Of a stretch of 64,000 bases of DNA, positions 27,590 to 40,067 are shown piece by piece; the stretch's first letter is position 1; every line of letters begins with the position of its first letter. The DNA is from Xestospongia bergquistia (Eukaryota; Porifera; Demospongiae; Haplosclerida; Petrosiidae), in assembly GCA_963965975.1 (NCBI GenBank), contig OZ014411.1, forward strand, positions 7,239,001-7,303,000, given 5' to 3'. Below the pieces are notes generated by a model. It was not told where the DNA came from. It was given only the letters and a program-made list of their open reading frames with translations, and ran no database searches. A program made the position numbers and the translations under genes.

Positions 27590-28860
27590 CTAACTTTAAA
27601 TCAACCACCAGTAATGACAAGGGCTGGTCACTAAATTTCAAAATCAACCCACAGCAATGACAAGGGATGGCCAAACGGTCACGCCCATGCTGTGACAGGA
27701 TATGGGTGTGATGACATGACTACAAATATGCGAGTAATTCAAATTTTAACCCATTCTTTTTGCAGCAGTCACACGTTTTTGGATTGATTAAGTGTTTAGG
27801 TAAGGATTTTTATTTGTTGTAACATAAGAAAAGAGACAATGATATTTTACATTAGTAATATGAAATTAACACAATAAAACAAATATTTTGACACAAGCAG
27901 ACAACTATACTATTTAGTGTCATGCTCAGTATTGCAGAATTGTCAAATGTAGGTATCAAGTATTGTATTTAGTTTGGAATAGTACATGTAAGGTACATCA
28001 AGACTATCAACACTATTTGTCTGACTCTGTCTACAGAGAACTTAATATGCACAAAAGACGAGTGCAATGAAGGTACACTTACAAGTTCTATATCATTAAA
28101 TGTTTTTGTGAGTAGGTGGAAGTATACAACTGTACCAATGGGAACCTCACTGGAGGTAGAACCTTAACTTATTTTGACTTGTTACTTAAATACATGTACA
28201 TGTTTATATCTATTTCCTCTTATTGTAGTATATGACATTGTAATATCATAGTATCAAGAGATGAAATCTATAATTTTTTCTTGCTATCTTTTTTCAAACT
28301 TGACCAGCAAAAAATGAACAGCAAATACATGTGAATGTATTTAATATTTTATAAATAAAATGTAACATGAAAAACATTATTAATTTCATATTAAAGTATG
28401 GTGTTTCTTTACAGGCTACCTATAGGTACTTAAAAATATAAATAATGTAAATAAATATAAATTGCTCCTAAAACAATAAAATAAAATTTATATTAATGGT
28501 CAGGTATTATGACTTCAATCATAATGATACTAATGTATCTTAGATATCATGTCTTTAATTTTTATTAGATTCTCAATATCAGGATTTCAATGTATCTATT
28601 AAACCAGTCAAGCCAATTAAAAATTATTATCTAAAAACATGTGCTAATATATATTTTATGAAATTTTCTGTCAGTTTTATGTTTGTAATACCAATTTCAT
28701 ATTTTGTATATACCATACAACTTAAGCAAATTCATGAAATTTTCTCTATGACAGTCTGAGGTCCAGTTCTACTGACAGGTATATAGTTCTCAGTAGTTTT
28801 AAATAAATACATCTAAATTTATAAAGAAACCTTTGTGTGTTGCTCAAACAATCAATCCCT
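27590..28860. other. Upstream region of the ankyrin-ROC gene and non-coding spacer
   Basis: Contains two similar 40-bp stretches (CCAGTAATGACAAGGGCTGG and CACAGCAATGACAAGGGATGG, 27607-27672) and the inverted CACGCCCAT / ATGGGTGTG pair described separately. From 27800 onward it is AT-rich without recognisable genes. Confidence 0.45.
27678..27715. promoter_or_regulatory. Inverted GTCACGCCCAT / ATGGGTGTGATGAC pair near the gene start
   Basis: An imperfect inverted repeat with a short loop, about 90 bp upstream of the ankyrin-ROC ATG. Similar CACGCC or GGCGTGG elements stand just upstream of the polyamine-oxidase and cytidine-deaminase genes in this window. A transcription-factor site is inference. 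Confidence 0.4.
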
Positions 28861-28867
28861 CCTCACT

Positions 28868-29050
28868 CAACCATTGATTTCAATTTGATTAGTTGATGAA
28901 TGCTGTTTTAAGAATCCGATAGAAAAATTGCTTCCACTGTTACTCAGATAAATCATATTATAAATCATATTAGAGAAAATAGTATATACATTTTACCTGA
29001 AAGGGTATCAACAAGATTATTGTCATAGCAACTGAGATAGCAATCTTAGA
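28868..29050 (-). pseudogene. Decayed 5' end (exon 1 and start of exon 2) of an IgGFc-receptor copy
   Basis: Matches the exon 2 start, intron and signal-peptide exon of the intact paralogues, but the initiator ATG is changed (ATTGCTATCTC where the intact genes have ATGGCTATCTC). There is also a deletion near the exon 2 acceptor, so it cannot start or splice as the others do. It marks the right-hand end of a lost gene. Confidence 0.8.
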
Positions 29051-31036
29051 ATCAACTAAAATTCAATTTTAGCATAGCTGGCAATCCCATTTTAAATTTA
29101 ATAAATAAGTATATTCATAGCTAATCTAGTACTATATACTTAGTATAATTATCTTACACATATACATTGTGCGCTCCAAATTCCATTTGTTACAAGGTCA
29201 CTACACTTCCCATCCATGGTGGCCACTGCAAAAACTGATTGATTGATTCTAATCCTTGATTGCTTGTTTAAATTTTTTATTCACATCACATTAGTAACCA
29301 AAACAGGATCATGTTTATTTTTAGTTAGGGATAGTGGGAAAAGACATCAAACTACTATTGACTACTTTAAATTAGTATCAATAATGTCAACAATGCTAAC
29401 AATGTCAACTACTGTCTACAGTGTCAATTACTATCACTCACTTTCAGCTGCTGTTAAGTACTATCAAGTATTCTCACAGTCATCAAATGGATTAACCTGT
29501 CCAGTACTGTCAACACAGTCAAGATATTTAAAGGCATTAAAAGTGTGTTTTCATATCAACTACTAGTTACAATTAAATTGTACCATAAATAGAGAAAATT
29601 TAGGTATGTGAACTTATGAGTACAAAACTATTCCTCAGCTTCACTAATTAACTCTTTTTGTCTGTATCCTACAGCAATAGTAATGTAATTTAAGAACTAA
29701 CATTAACTGTAAGTCACTTATACATAAAATTGTTCATTTATAATTAGAACTTCATGATGTGACTTTGTTAGAAGTTGATTGTTCATTACTCATAGAGTCT
29801 CTTTCATTATTCAATCCTATTATATTGTAATTAACAGTATAGAGTAGTATAAAGTACTACTGTGACCTTTATGATACACTTGTTTGACTCAAAAAACGGC
29901 CCAACTATTTACTTGATACTCCATCTATCATTTACTCCTACTTCATCTAGAATACTGATTATTTCATGACTGAAAATTAAATTAACCTGATAAACGAATA
30001 ACAGAGATCAATGAGCTTTTTATATGTTGTGTTGAGTTCCTAGATACTATAAGCTAGTCAAATAACATTCCACCAACATAATGTGAAAACTCATATATTT
30101 GTAGCGATTGTTTAATAGTGCTTCAAATATATCATAAATAGCTCTAAGTGTAATGCTTTATAAACCCTATCAATTGAGACTGTTTCCTCTCTTGCAATTC
30201 TCCTCACTTGAGGTACAACTTGGTCTTTCTTGGTAGCAGCAGGATGGTTATCTTCTCATTTAACTACAACATTTTATTGTTTGGAGTAGCTTTAGCAACA
30301 CAACCATTCTTATATTTTCTTGCTAGCCATTTTATAACCTTAGTTATATGAAAGTTCTTTCTGTCTCTGTGATATTCAGCCCATATATTAACTTACAACA
30401 GACAATTGTGATTGTGCTTGTAATGGAAAGTTTTTATACATGTGAAGTTATGACCAGGATCTGATATGTTAATATTTATGGCACTATAGTTACTGTTGTA
30501 GGTGCAGCTGCTAAAGAAGTCATGCCAGAACATATCATAATAATTATTAAGAAGAATTGACACTGAATTTAATTAATTGTATTTATCAATGAAGGTAAGT
30601 CTCCTTGGTAAATTAGTAAACACAGATACAGAAAAACAAAGACAATATTTAATTTGACATGTGATAAGACTATCAATAATAATTATACAAATCTACAACT
30701 ACAATGTGAATATTAACTATATACCACTATATATATCCATATTGCATTTTGTCATTTTAATCCCTATTTTTAATGAATTACTTTACAAAATATTAAAACA
30801 TGTGATAGAAGAAGAATGTATAGAGCCTGTAACATGATGGTTCAAATTAACATATTATATCTAATTATATAATTGTTTAGATTACTAGCATATACATGTT
30901 TCATAGATGTGTTACTGATTTTGATGATAAACTTTGCGATTCTGGATCTATATGTGTCCATCTTTGATGGTGTGTTTAGACTAAATTGATCTTTTGATAC
31001 TGCTTAATTATAAGACACTAGAGATATTATCCTTTT
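29051..31036. repeat. Segmental duplicate of the 14.2-16.6 kb region
   Basis: Carries, in the same order as the left copy, the receptor upstream block (29051-29345), the spacer, an ectodomain relic (30010-30110), the unidentified coding-like fragment (30170-30400) and the 3' flank of a receptor gene (30835-31036). At 30480-30535 it also has a small stalk relic (GTAGGTGCAGCTGCTAAAGA) resembling 31718-31765. No intact gene. Confidence 0.7.
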
Positions 31037-33724
31037 CTATAGCTCTTGTAGAAGATTCACTGCATCATTTTCTTCATTACCAGGATGAATGACACCATCA
31101 TTTTCTTCATCACCAGGATGAACAACACCATCTGGTTCATATGGAGGTAAATCAACCATATTATAGATATGAATTCTAGGTGTACGTGGCCTTACATTTG
31201 GCTCTTGTTGTGCATTTCCATTTTCAATCACATGTACAGGGTTTGCAAATCCAACAGGCCTATGTCTGTCCTGATTCTTTTCTTTAAGCATACCAATCAT
31301 AAAACATACCAAGCCAACAGTCACAGATACTATTATAATAATGATTGCCATACTTGATGCAACTATAGTTACATCTCTTGTATTAGGCTCAATTGTTTCT
31401 TCGCAGTTAACCATTAGAGTTATTGTAGGGTGGGTAGTACTATATGTGCCAGCTAAACGTCTTATTGGAGAGCTAACAGGAAAGTCATTTGATGTTGTTA
31501 TGGTATATCTTGAAATGGAGGATGTACTGCAATGACAATATGAAGCTACCTTAATTGTTTTAGTTGCAGGTATACTTGTGAATAATGTTATTGACCTCGT
31601 TGATATAATAGTTAACCGAGGATCTGCTTTAAAGAAATAATCACAAATTGATGTTGAACTGTGTACACTAGTAGATTCAGTTTTTTGTCCAGTGATATTA
31701 GAGTTATTGTTCTCTACAGCTACTGTAGTAGGAGCAGCTGCTAAGGACATCATGTCAGGACCTATTGTATTTGTTGGAACTGGAATAAAGACTGTAAAGT
31801 TATAACAAGAGGATAATCTTTGACAAGGTGTAGCAGAGTTAGTGATGGAAGTGTACGTAGCTGTTTCAATGTATAAATTTGACCTAACTATATAGCTAGC
31901 AGAGGAAATAATAGCAGCAGTACTATAATCAGCTGGTACTGTTTTAGTAACAGTATAGGGTGCAATACTTGGACATGTCACTATAGTAACAGGTACATTG
32001 GTGAATGAAGATGGTTCAGAGTACACTGTAATGGTTGAGTAGTCACAAGATAAAGGTGATCCCACAATACTAGTAGTAACAGTAGTTATTGTTATAGTTT
32101 CAGTACATGTGTCTTTTACTGTAAGTGTACCATGCACTAGAGTAGTATTGCTTGTATCATGATACAGTGGTGTGGGAGTCATTTGATTTGGAGTAGTACT
32201 TATTGTAATTACTGTAGTTGACTGAGTCATAGACAAACAATTTGTTTGATTAATGAATAAAATAGATGAGCTGTTTACATGTTGTGTTGAGTTCCTTGAT
32301 ACTGCAAGCAAATTCAGCAACATTCCAGCTGGATAACCATAGCCACCATAATGTGAAAACCCATATACACTGACATAGATCTTGCCATTAGGATGACTAT
32401 GACTAATAGTATAGTTGCCATTTGCTGTAGTAGTGTAACCATATCCTGAGATTGTTCCATTAATATTATAAATTATTGTCCAATCATATGTAGTTAGTAC
32501 ATCATTGATAAGAACAGTACCATTGAAATAAGAGTCTGCAGGTACAACTATTCCAAAGAAATTTGTAGGCATTTCTGGCAATGTTGTGAAAGTCACACTG
32601 TGAATGTATTGTCTTATTGAAGGAACAGTCATTATCAATGGGTCACCATAACCTTCCCATATATATGAATTATACTCACGACCAAATGCAAATTCAGCTA
32701 CATAACAAGGCTGACTACACAGGATGTGACAGTAGTGTAATGAACCAACATAGTATGAAATAAAATTACCAGCAAAGGCCAAATTAGAGTGTAGAGATTG
32801 ATCTGAACATCTTATGACAACATTAGTGCTATTTTCTGAAGACATTACTTTAATCATTTGCCCATTTCTACGACTTTGCAATGGTATAAGTAAGAATTGT
32901 GTACCCCAATTTATAGTAGGTGGTGATTGAGTAGCAATAGGATCACAATCGAAATAAGACACAGGTACAGTTGTACAATCATGTCCTCCAATAACTGTTA
33001 ATGGATAATTTGATACAACTTTAATTCCAGTGAGATCTACAAATTCTGCTGCTATTAACAATGTTTGTAGTGCATGTATTGTAACAGTGTGACTTGTACC
33101 TGCTGTAATTGTAACCATAGCACTGTTAGTTTGTTGAGAATCTTGTGGTAATTGTATTGTTTGAGTAGGTGTAATAGTTACTGTTGTGTTATCTCTACAA
33201 CCTACTATAAGAATCTGACTATATCGATTATTTTGACTAGATTCATGTGATATACCATAATAGATGTACTCCTCTGTAGGTTGATCATGACATGGTAGAG
33301 CTAAATATGTTGATCGAGGTGTAGATGTATATCCTATCATAACAACAGATATGGGTTGACTGGGAGATGATGTAACATGAAGCCCCAGATGACGATAAGT
33401 ATAACTAGATTCTCTTACTTGAAAACTTGATGGTATTGAGACAAATGTAGCAGCATTAGCAGTAGTTGTTCCAATATAACTGTATCCAGTTAAAGAGGAG
33501 ATATTGAATTGAACTGGGGATGAAATTTCAGTTAGAACAATCATTTCAATTTGATTGGATGATGAATGTTGTCTTAAAAATCCTACATTAAAATTGCTTC
33601 CAGTGTTACTCAGTCCATCTATTAATATAAAGTCATATTATAATTATTATAGAGAAAATAACATATACATTTTACCTGAAAGGGTTATCAACAAGAATAT
33701 GATCATAGCAACTGAGATAGCCAT
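31037..33724 (-). CDS. IgGFc-binding-domain type I receptor, paralogue 2
   Basis: Predicted 876-residue surface protein. Exons 33724-33676 (signal peptide MAISVAMIIFLLITLS) and 33618-31037, phase 1, frame exact. The ectodomain differs from paralogue 1 at only a few per cent of residues and keeps GGHDCTTVP, DCDPIATQSPPTINWGTQF and HILCSQPCYVAEF. The Thr/Ser stalk is shorter. The membrane helix MAIIIIIVSVTVGLVCF starts near residue 770. The ~80-residue tail is unlike paralogue 1: it has IYNMVDLPPYEPDG, that is a Tyr-x-x-Val/LPPY stretch that might bind WW or SH2 domains, then two acidic VIHPG/VVHPG-DEEND-type repeats. Ligand and partners unknown. Confidence 0.88.
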
Positions 33725-33739
33725 CTTAAGAGTCAACTA

Positions 33740-34010
33740 AAATTCAATTTAAGCATCACTGGCTATTCCCAATAAAAGGAGAAAGTTCAACATAAGCATT
33801 TCATAGCTGGTCATACCTACATACATTGTGCATTCCATATTACAAGGTTACTATATTTCCCATTCATGGTGGCCACTACAAAACAAACTGGTTGATTTAA
33901 ACTTGAATGTTATATCTAAACTTGCAATTCATATTACTTTATTAATTAAAACTGTTATCTTGTTTTCTTTGATGTAATTACATGAATTTTACCTGTGTAA
34001 CGAGTGTTTC
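33740..34010 (-). repeat. Receptor upstream block, copy preceding paralogue 2
   Basis: Shares TCCCAATAAAAGG, CATTCATGGTGGCCACTAC and ACCTGTGTAACGAGTG with 48110-48440 before paralogue 4. Those two copies are closer to each other than to the block at 14.2 kb, suggesting paralogues 2 and 4 share a recent common ancestor at the 5' end. Confidence 0.65.
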
Positions 34011-34157
34011 AGTTATAAAGTACAATTTCAGTGTCTTAAAATTTGCATGGTCATGATTACTCAAGTGTGATCAATTCTACATACATTGTGCTTTCTACAT
34101 TCCAGCTATTATAGTTTTTATTTGTTATAGAGAAAATAGAATATAAATATATTTTAC

Positions 34158-34206
34158 CTGAAAGGGTTGTCAAGAAGATTATGATAATAGCAATTGAGAT
34201 AGCCAT
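34158..34206 (-). other. Solitary intact signal-peptide exon of the IgGFc-receptor family
   Basis: A 49-nt exon with ATG, signal sequence MAISIAIIIIFLTTLS and an intact GTAAAA donor in the same phase as the real first exons. It is about 480 bp upstream of paralogue 2's own exon 1 and carries its own upstream block (34207-34450). It could serve as an alternative first exon of paralogue 2 or be the remnant of a lost copy. Confidence 0.7.
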
Positions 34207-34499
34207 TTTAGAACAACTAAAATTCAATTTAAGCACGGCAGTACTATATACTTAAGTATAATTGATCTTATATACATTATGCACTCGACATTCCAACTGT
34301 TATAGAGTCTCTACACTTCTCATTCACTGCATATCTGTTTGGTTGTAAAACCCTTTGATTGTTTATGTAAATTGCCAATTCACATTCATTAGTAATCAAA
34401 ACAGTATCATGTTTACTTTCAGTTTGAGATTTGTTTATGCTGTTTTGCCTATCGATCGATTGTAGTACCAAAACAAAAAGTTTTATTAATGTAATGTAA

Positions 34500-35140
34500 T
34501 GTTTACGTGATGACCATTTCACACCTTCTACTGTAACAACCTTTCTGACCACTAGCACAACTTAATCCAATGTCAACATGAGCTTTCATATCAGCAGTCA
34601 CTAGAAGTGGTGAAACATGAATTGTAGCAGTTTCAATATCATTAACAAAAAAGTGACTCAACCTCATCTATTAAAGGAGTAAAAGAAGCATTTTACTTAA
34701 GTAGAGCCTTGGCAGGAAGTTGGTCAACAGGAACAAAAGAGTAAACTCAACAGCTGCTCTCTGAACAATGGTGAAATTTAGAAGAACAAGCAGGAGAAAT
34801 GGTAATTGCAGCAACTGAATCAAAAAAGTATCATGTTTACTTTCAGCGTATGAAGTTGAATGAGGTGCCTATCAATCTTCATACGCTATAATAGCCTAAT
34901 TTCTGGGGTCACATTTCATGAAACGAGGAGTAAACACAAACATTGTGGCACAACCACTGCATAGAATTGTAACAGAACTATAGTACACCTCCATTTCAGT
35001 AGCAGGAATGATCTGGCCACTAGATGGACATTTTTCAGGACAAGGTGTTATCTGTTCAGGATCTCAAAACCAAGATAGTTCCCTAAATTGTTTGCCATGC
35101 CATCTCATATGAGTTACATGTGGTTCAGCTTGATGTAAAT
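34500..35140 (-). pseudogene. Decayed gene of unknown family
   Basis: Minus-strand coding-like segments in order: AEPHVTHMRWHGKQFRELSW (then a stop), ITPCPEKCPSSGQIIPATE, YYSSVTILCSGCATMFVF then a stop; further on FVPVDQLPAKALLK, FTPLIDEVESLF, IETATIHVSPLLVTADMKAH and VDIGLSCASGQKGCYSRRCE. Several stops and frame changes separate them. Cys spacing suggests a once-folded domain, but I do not recognise it. It is a pseudogene or a multi-exon gene whose frame I misjudge. Confidence 0.4.
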
Positions 35141-35299
35141 GATATGTGGATTGAACATTTGTACATATGTAATTGAATATAAATTTATACTTTAGACTGA
35201 CACTGATCAAGAGGAGACAGAACAAATATGTGAATATGAAAAAAGAAGACAGCAGATAATTTGGGAGATTTGACAAATAATTTCAGCAATTGACCTAGT

Positions 35300-36080
35300 G
35301 GCCTAACGGTTGTACCAATACAGGTATTATTATTCCATTTATATAGACTAAAAAGACACTATTGGATCAAGATGCTATTATTGTGGTAAAAGCCTATTTA
35401 GTGCAGCACATTTGACAGCAAATATTGTATTAGAGTCTATAAACCACGAGAAATTCCAAATTCCTAAGAAGAAAAGTCTGCTGTCATTATTAATTTCATT
35501 TGGTAACAATTTAGTAGATTCAAAGAGGATTTTTTTAAAGAAAAAATGCTATCTGACAAGGGAGGACATCTATTTCAGCTAACTGGTGACTATCATAAAT
35601 ATTACATAATACAATTCATGACTATTTTCATTTTAAGCATTATCTAGTAAAAATAATTTTTGCACTTTTTTAAAATACAGTCATAATTTTGATATGAACA
35701 GTCACATCTAGTATTTCACTACTCATTCCATCAATAGTAATTATGTAGCAGGACCATAGGACTATGAAGGGATAATGTGTTAATATCTCTATCATTTTGT
35801 TTCATATATAGTAGTTACATTGGGTTTTATAACTGCAGGGATTGACCATTTTTGTAATGAGTGTTTTCTGTGAAACTGTTGGTTTTCCCTTTAAATATAC
35901 ACATAATCCTATTTTATTCCTATAGTTGGGAAAGGACTTTTTTCCTGTATAATCTTCATACAATCCAGATACTAATCCAAACATTATTATTACTTGTTCT
36001 CATCGCAAATATGTTATTATAGGTTACTATATTGATTAACTTACTATCAAACTTAAAAAGGTGATGGAAAATATTTGTAA
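35300..36080. other. Non-coding spacer
   Basis: No supported gene. AT-rich and with short frames only. Confidence 0.4.
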
Positions 36081-36086
36081 GCATCA

Positions 36087-36222
36087 TATATTTAGGCTAT
36101 ATTATATATTTATCATTAATGTTCTATATTTAGTATATTATATATTTATCATTAATGTTCTATATTTAGTATATTATATATTTATCATTAATGTTCTATA
36201 TTTAGTATATTATATACATATC
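36087..36222. repeat. 36-bp tandem repeat, nearly four units
   Basis: Unit containing TATATATTTATCATTAATG and TTCTATATTTAGTA, the central units identical by eye. It lies downstream of the stop codon of receptor paralogue 3. Confidence 0.9.
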
Positions 36223-36358
36223 ATTTACTGATCATGATCAACAGAACTTGAGAGAGCTTCCATATGATTTTACATAAAAAATATTTGCTGTATGTGTGTT
36301 TAGTTAGTTCATATTTTGTACTTGATCTTGTGTTCTTATGTTAATCTCTGTTGTTGGA

Positions 36359-38947
36359 CTACATTATTGTACAAGACCTAACTCTAGATGACATATCATT
36401 TGATTCAGTATCACTATATATTGTTGATGATGTTTCCCCAGTTGATAGTTCAAGAAGAGATTGTTCAGTAGTTGGATCTAGATAGCCAGCATTTTGGTTG
36501 ATGATGATCATTGGTAGGTTTTCATATGGAGCCACGATAGGAATTTCTGCCATTTGCGATGCTATTGGTTGTTCTTCTTCTGTTAATAATGGAACATTAA
36601 AATTTTGCTGATGTTGTCTTGGCAATGTGTTATCAATTGGAGTAGGCTCAACAATCTCATACACGTGTTGATGGTTATCTTCAGAAATAGAGTTAATATC
36701 TTGTTCAGGATTAGGATCTTGATCGTTAGGTTGATTAGGTAGGTTTTGAATAGGGTTGTCATGGACATTGTTAATGTCTGGTTCAGGATGATAATGTGGA
36801 TTAGTAACCGACATCCTTTCATAGTCATTTGCATGTCTTTTTCCTCTACTAACACCAACCTTATAGCTTAATATAGACACAACTGTACACACTATGATGC
36901 TTATTAATAATGCCATTGCTAATCCAATATTAGAACCCATATTAATGATACTTGAAGCTGTTTCTGTTTGTAATTTGTTTGTTGGCCTTAGTATTATGAT
37001 ATTATTGATAGTATTTGTAGTTGAAAGGAAAGTCTGTGGTGTGGTAAGTATACCTTTTCCTTTAGTTATAGCAGTAGCTCTTGCAATACTTGGTTGCTTG
37101 TTTGTATAATCTATGGTTGTTATTGCAGGAAATATGCTTGATGTAATGTATGTAGTAATAGTATATGGTGCAATACTTGGACATGTAGCTGTAGTAACAG
37201 GTACATTAGTGAGTGAAAATGGATCAGAGTATACTGTAACGGTCATTGCTTTAGCTATCACAGTAGAACAATTACAAGATACAAGTGATCCCACAATATT
37301 AGCAGTAACAGTAGTTGTTGTGATAACTTGAGGACAAGTGTCTTTTAATGTGATTGTACTCACTATAGGAGTAGTAATACATGTAGGATCATATAATGCT
37401 GTGGGAGCCATTTGAACTGTTGTAGTTATCATAACTACAGTTGGTGATGATATCATGGACAAACAATTTGTTTGAGGAATGTTTGATAACATAGATGAGT
37501 TGTTTACATGTTGTGTTGAGTTCCTTGATACTGTAAACAAGTCCAGCAACATTCCAGCTGGATAACCATAGCCACCATAATGTGAAAATCCATATACACT
37601 AACATATATTTTGCCATTAGGATGACTATGACTAATAGTATAGTTGCCATTTGCTGTAGTAGTGTAACCATATCCTGAGATTGTTCTATTAATATTATAA
37701 ATTATTGTCCAATCATATGTAGTTAGTACATCATTGATAAGAACAGTACCATTGAAATATGAGTCTGCAGGTACAACTATACCAAAGAAATTTGTTGGCA
37801 TTTCTGGTAATGTAGTGAAAGTCACACTGTGAATGTATTGTCTTATTGAAGGAACAGTCATTATCAATGGGTCACCATAACCTTCCCATATATATGAATT
37901 ATACTCACGACCAAATGCAAATTCAGCTACATAACAAGGCTGACTACACAGGATGTGACAGTAGTGTAATGAACCAACAAGGTATGAAATAAAATTACCA
38001 GCAAAGGCCAAATTAGAGTGTAAAGATTGATCCGAACATCTTATGACAACATTAGTGCCATTTTCTGAAGACATTACTTTAACCATTTGCCCATTATTAC
38101 GACTTTGTAATGGTATAACTAAGAATTGTGTACCCCAATTTATAGTAGGTGGTGATTGAGTAGCGATAGGATCACAATCTAAATAAGACACAGGTACAGT
38201 TGTACAATCATGTCCTCCAATAACTGTTAATGGATAATTTGATAGGACTTTAGTTCCAGTGAGATCTACAAATTCTGCTGCTATTAACAAAGTTTGCAGT
38301 TTATGTATTGTAACAGTGTGACTTGTGCCTGCTGTGATTGTAACTATAGCACTGTTAGTTTGTTGAGGATCTTGTGGTAATTGTATTGTTTGAGTGGATG
38401 TAATAGTTACTGTTGTGTTATCTCTACAACCTACTATAAGGATCTGACTATATCGATTATTTTGACTAGACTCGTGTGATATACCATAATAAATGTACTC
38501 TTCTGTAGGTTGATCATGACATGGTAGAGCTAAATATGTTGATCGAGGTGTAGATGTATATCCTATCATAACAACAGATATGGGTTGACTTGGAGATGAT
38601 GTAACATGAAGCCCCAGATGACGATAAGTATAACCAGATTCTCTTACTTGTAAACTTGATGGTATTGAGACAAATGTAGCAGCATTAGCAGTAGTTGTTC
38701 CAATATAACTGTATCCAGTTGAAGAGGAGATATTGAATTGAACTGGTGTAGAACTTTCAGTTAGAACAATTATTTCAACTTTATTGGTTGATGAACGTTG
38801 TCTTAAGACTCCGACATAGAAGTTGCTTCCAGTGTTACTCAGTCCATCTATATATTCATATTATAATTGTTTTAGAGAAAATATTATATACATTTTACCT
38901 GAAAGGGTTGTCAACAAGATTATGATCATAGGAACTGAGATAGCCAT
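36359..38947 (-). CDS. IgGFc-binding-domain type I receptor, paralogue 3
   Basis: Predicted 845-residue surface protein. Exons 38947-38899 (signal peptide MAISVPMIIILLTTLS) and 38847-36359, phase 1. The Met that begins an internal frame in the other copies is Ile here, which is harmless because the true start is in exon 1. The ectodomain is again nearly identical to the other copies. The stalk is the shortest block of Thr/Ser repeats. Membrane helix IGLAMALLISIIVCTVVSIL lies near residue 655, followed by VSRGKR as in paralogue 1. The ~165-residue tail has NPHYHPEP (an NPxY motif), VYEIVEPTPIDN, APYENLPM (Tyr-x-Asn) and a Ser-rich end. The start of the tail, including one NLPNQPNDQ unit, resembles the ancestor of paralogue 1's repeat. 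Confidence 0.88.
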
Positions 38948-38959
38948 CTTAGAATGAAC

Positions 38960-39233
38960 TAAAATTTGATTCTAGCAAATCTGGCAATTCCAATATTTTC
39001 TATATAAGCATATTCATAAGTGGCCATGACTACTCAGGTATGATCAATACTATATACATTGTGCATTCCACATTCCAACTTTTACATGGTTACTACACTT
39101 CTTATCCTTGATTGCCACTCCAAAACAAACTGGTTGATTTAACCTTTAACTGTTTTGTGTATCAATGATCATTTTAATTTGATTGGCTTATGATCGTTAA
39201 TCAGCCCATCTATTTATATAAAGTCATAATATT
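38960..39233 (-). pseudogene. Receptor upstream block followed by a decayed exon 2 start
   Basis: The upstream block of paralogue 3 (38960-39170) is followed by remnants of another copy's exon 2 start (AGCCCATCTATTTATA at about 39200). That copy's intron is interrupted by the transposon at 39234, and its truncated exon 1 donor side is visible at 39890-39930. Confidence 0.55.
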
Positions 39234-39879
39234 GAGTTAGTACGGGTTCGCCTACTCTGATTTAAATACAATAGTGCGTTTTCGCCTACGGATACCGTAA
39301 TTCTAATAATACAAAAAATATTGCGATTTTACAAATTACAATGCAAGAGCTACTTGGCCAAAAGGGACTGAAACAGTCTAAATAATGATGAAGGAGATTA
39401 AGGTAAATGATAATTAAAGAGTGTGCAATTTAAGAAAAGTAAAGATTAAAGAATTAAACAATTATAAGTTAATGTGTTGAAACATGCCTGGAACATAGTC
39501 TGATAAAGAGATTGCATTACTACTAAATCTTTCTTTGAGTCCCTTAATGTGTTGATCTTTCTCTATAGTTTTTTTTTTCTTACGAGGTGGACGTGCACCT
39601 GCTGCAAGCTGCTGTATCGAAACCTCTGTGCTGACTTGTTCTCTTTGAAATACCTCAACACATTCAAAGATGTTTGGATCTTTTCAAAGTTAATAGACCT
39701 TATGAAATTTAGTTAAGTCTGTGTATTTAACAACGAGATTTAATTAAATTTTTTAATATTGATTCAGTAAAAATTTCAAAAACATCTATTAATTAGAATT
39801 ACGATATCCGTAGGCAAACCCGTACTATTGTATTAAAATCAGAGTAGGCGAACCCGGAGTAGGCGAACGCGGACGAACC
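39234..39879. mobile_element. DNA transposon, 646 bp, ~70-bp terminal inverted repeats and 9-bp target duplication
   Basis: The left repeat has GGGTTCGCCTACTCTGATTT, AATACAATAGT and CGCCTACGGATA. The right end carries the reverse complement, with an extra short GAGTAGGCGAAC copy outside it. The direct repeat CATAATATT flanks the element at 39225-39233 and 39880-39888. Internally the minus strand encodes a fragment reading FECVEVFQREQVSTEVSIQQ, then KKKTIEKDQHIKGLKERF and SLSDYVPGMF, probably the remains of the element's own protein. A 9-bp duplication again suggests a Mutator-like transposase. It is inserted in a decayed receptor-gene intron. Confidence 0.82.
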
Positions 39880-40067
39880 CATAATATTATTATAATTGTT
39901 ATAGAGAAATAGTATATACATTTGACCTGGTTTATGTACTATCTCTTACTTACTAGTTGGTTTATGAGCACATGAACCTATTCATGTCAATTATACCACT
40001 AATAAAAAAACCTTTCATTATTACTTACATTATGATCATCAGTTTTGTGATTTTTGTAACATCATTA

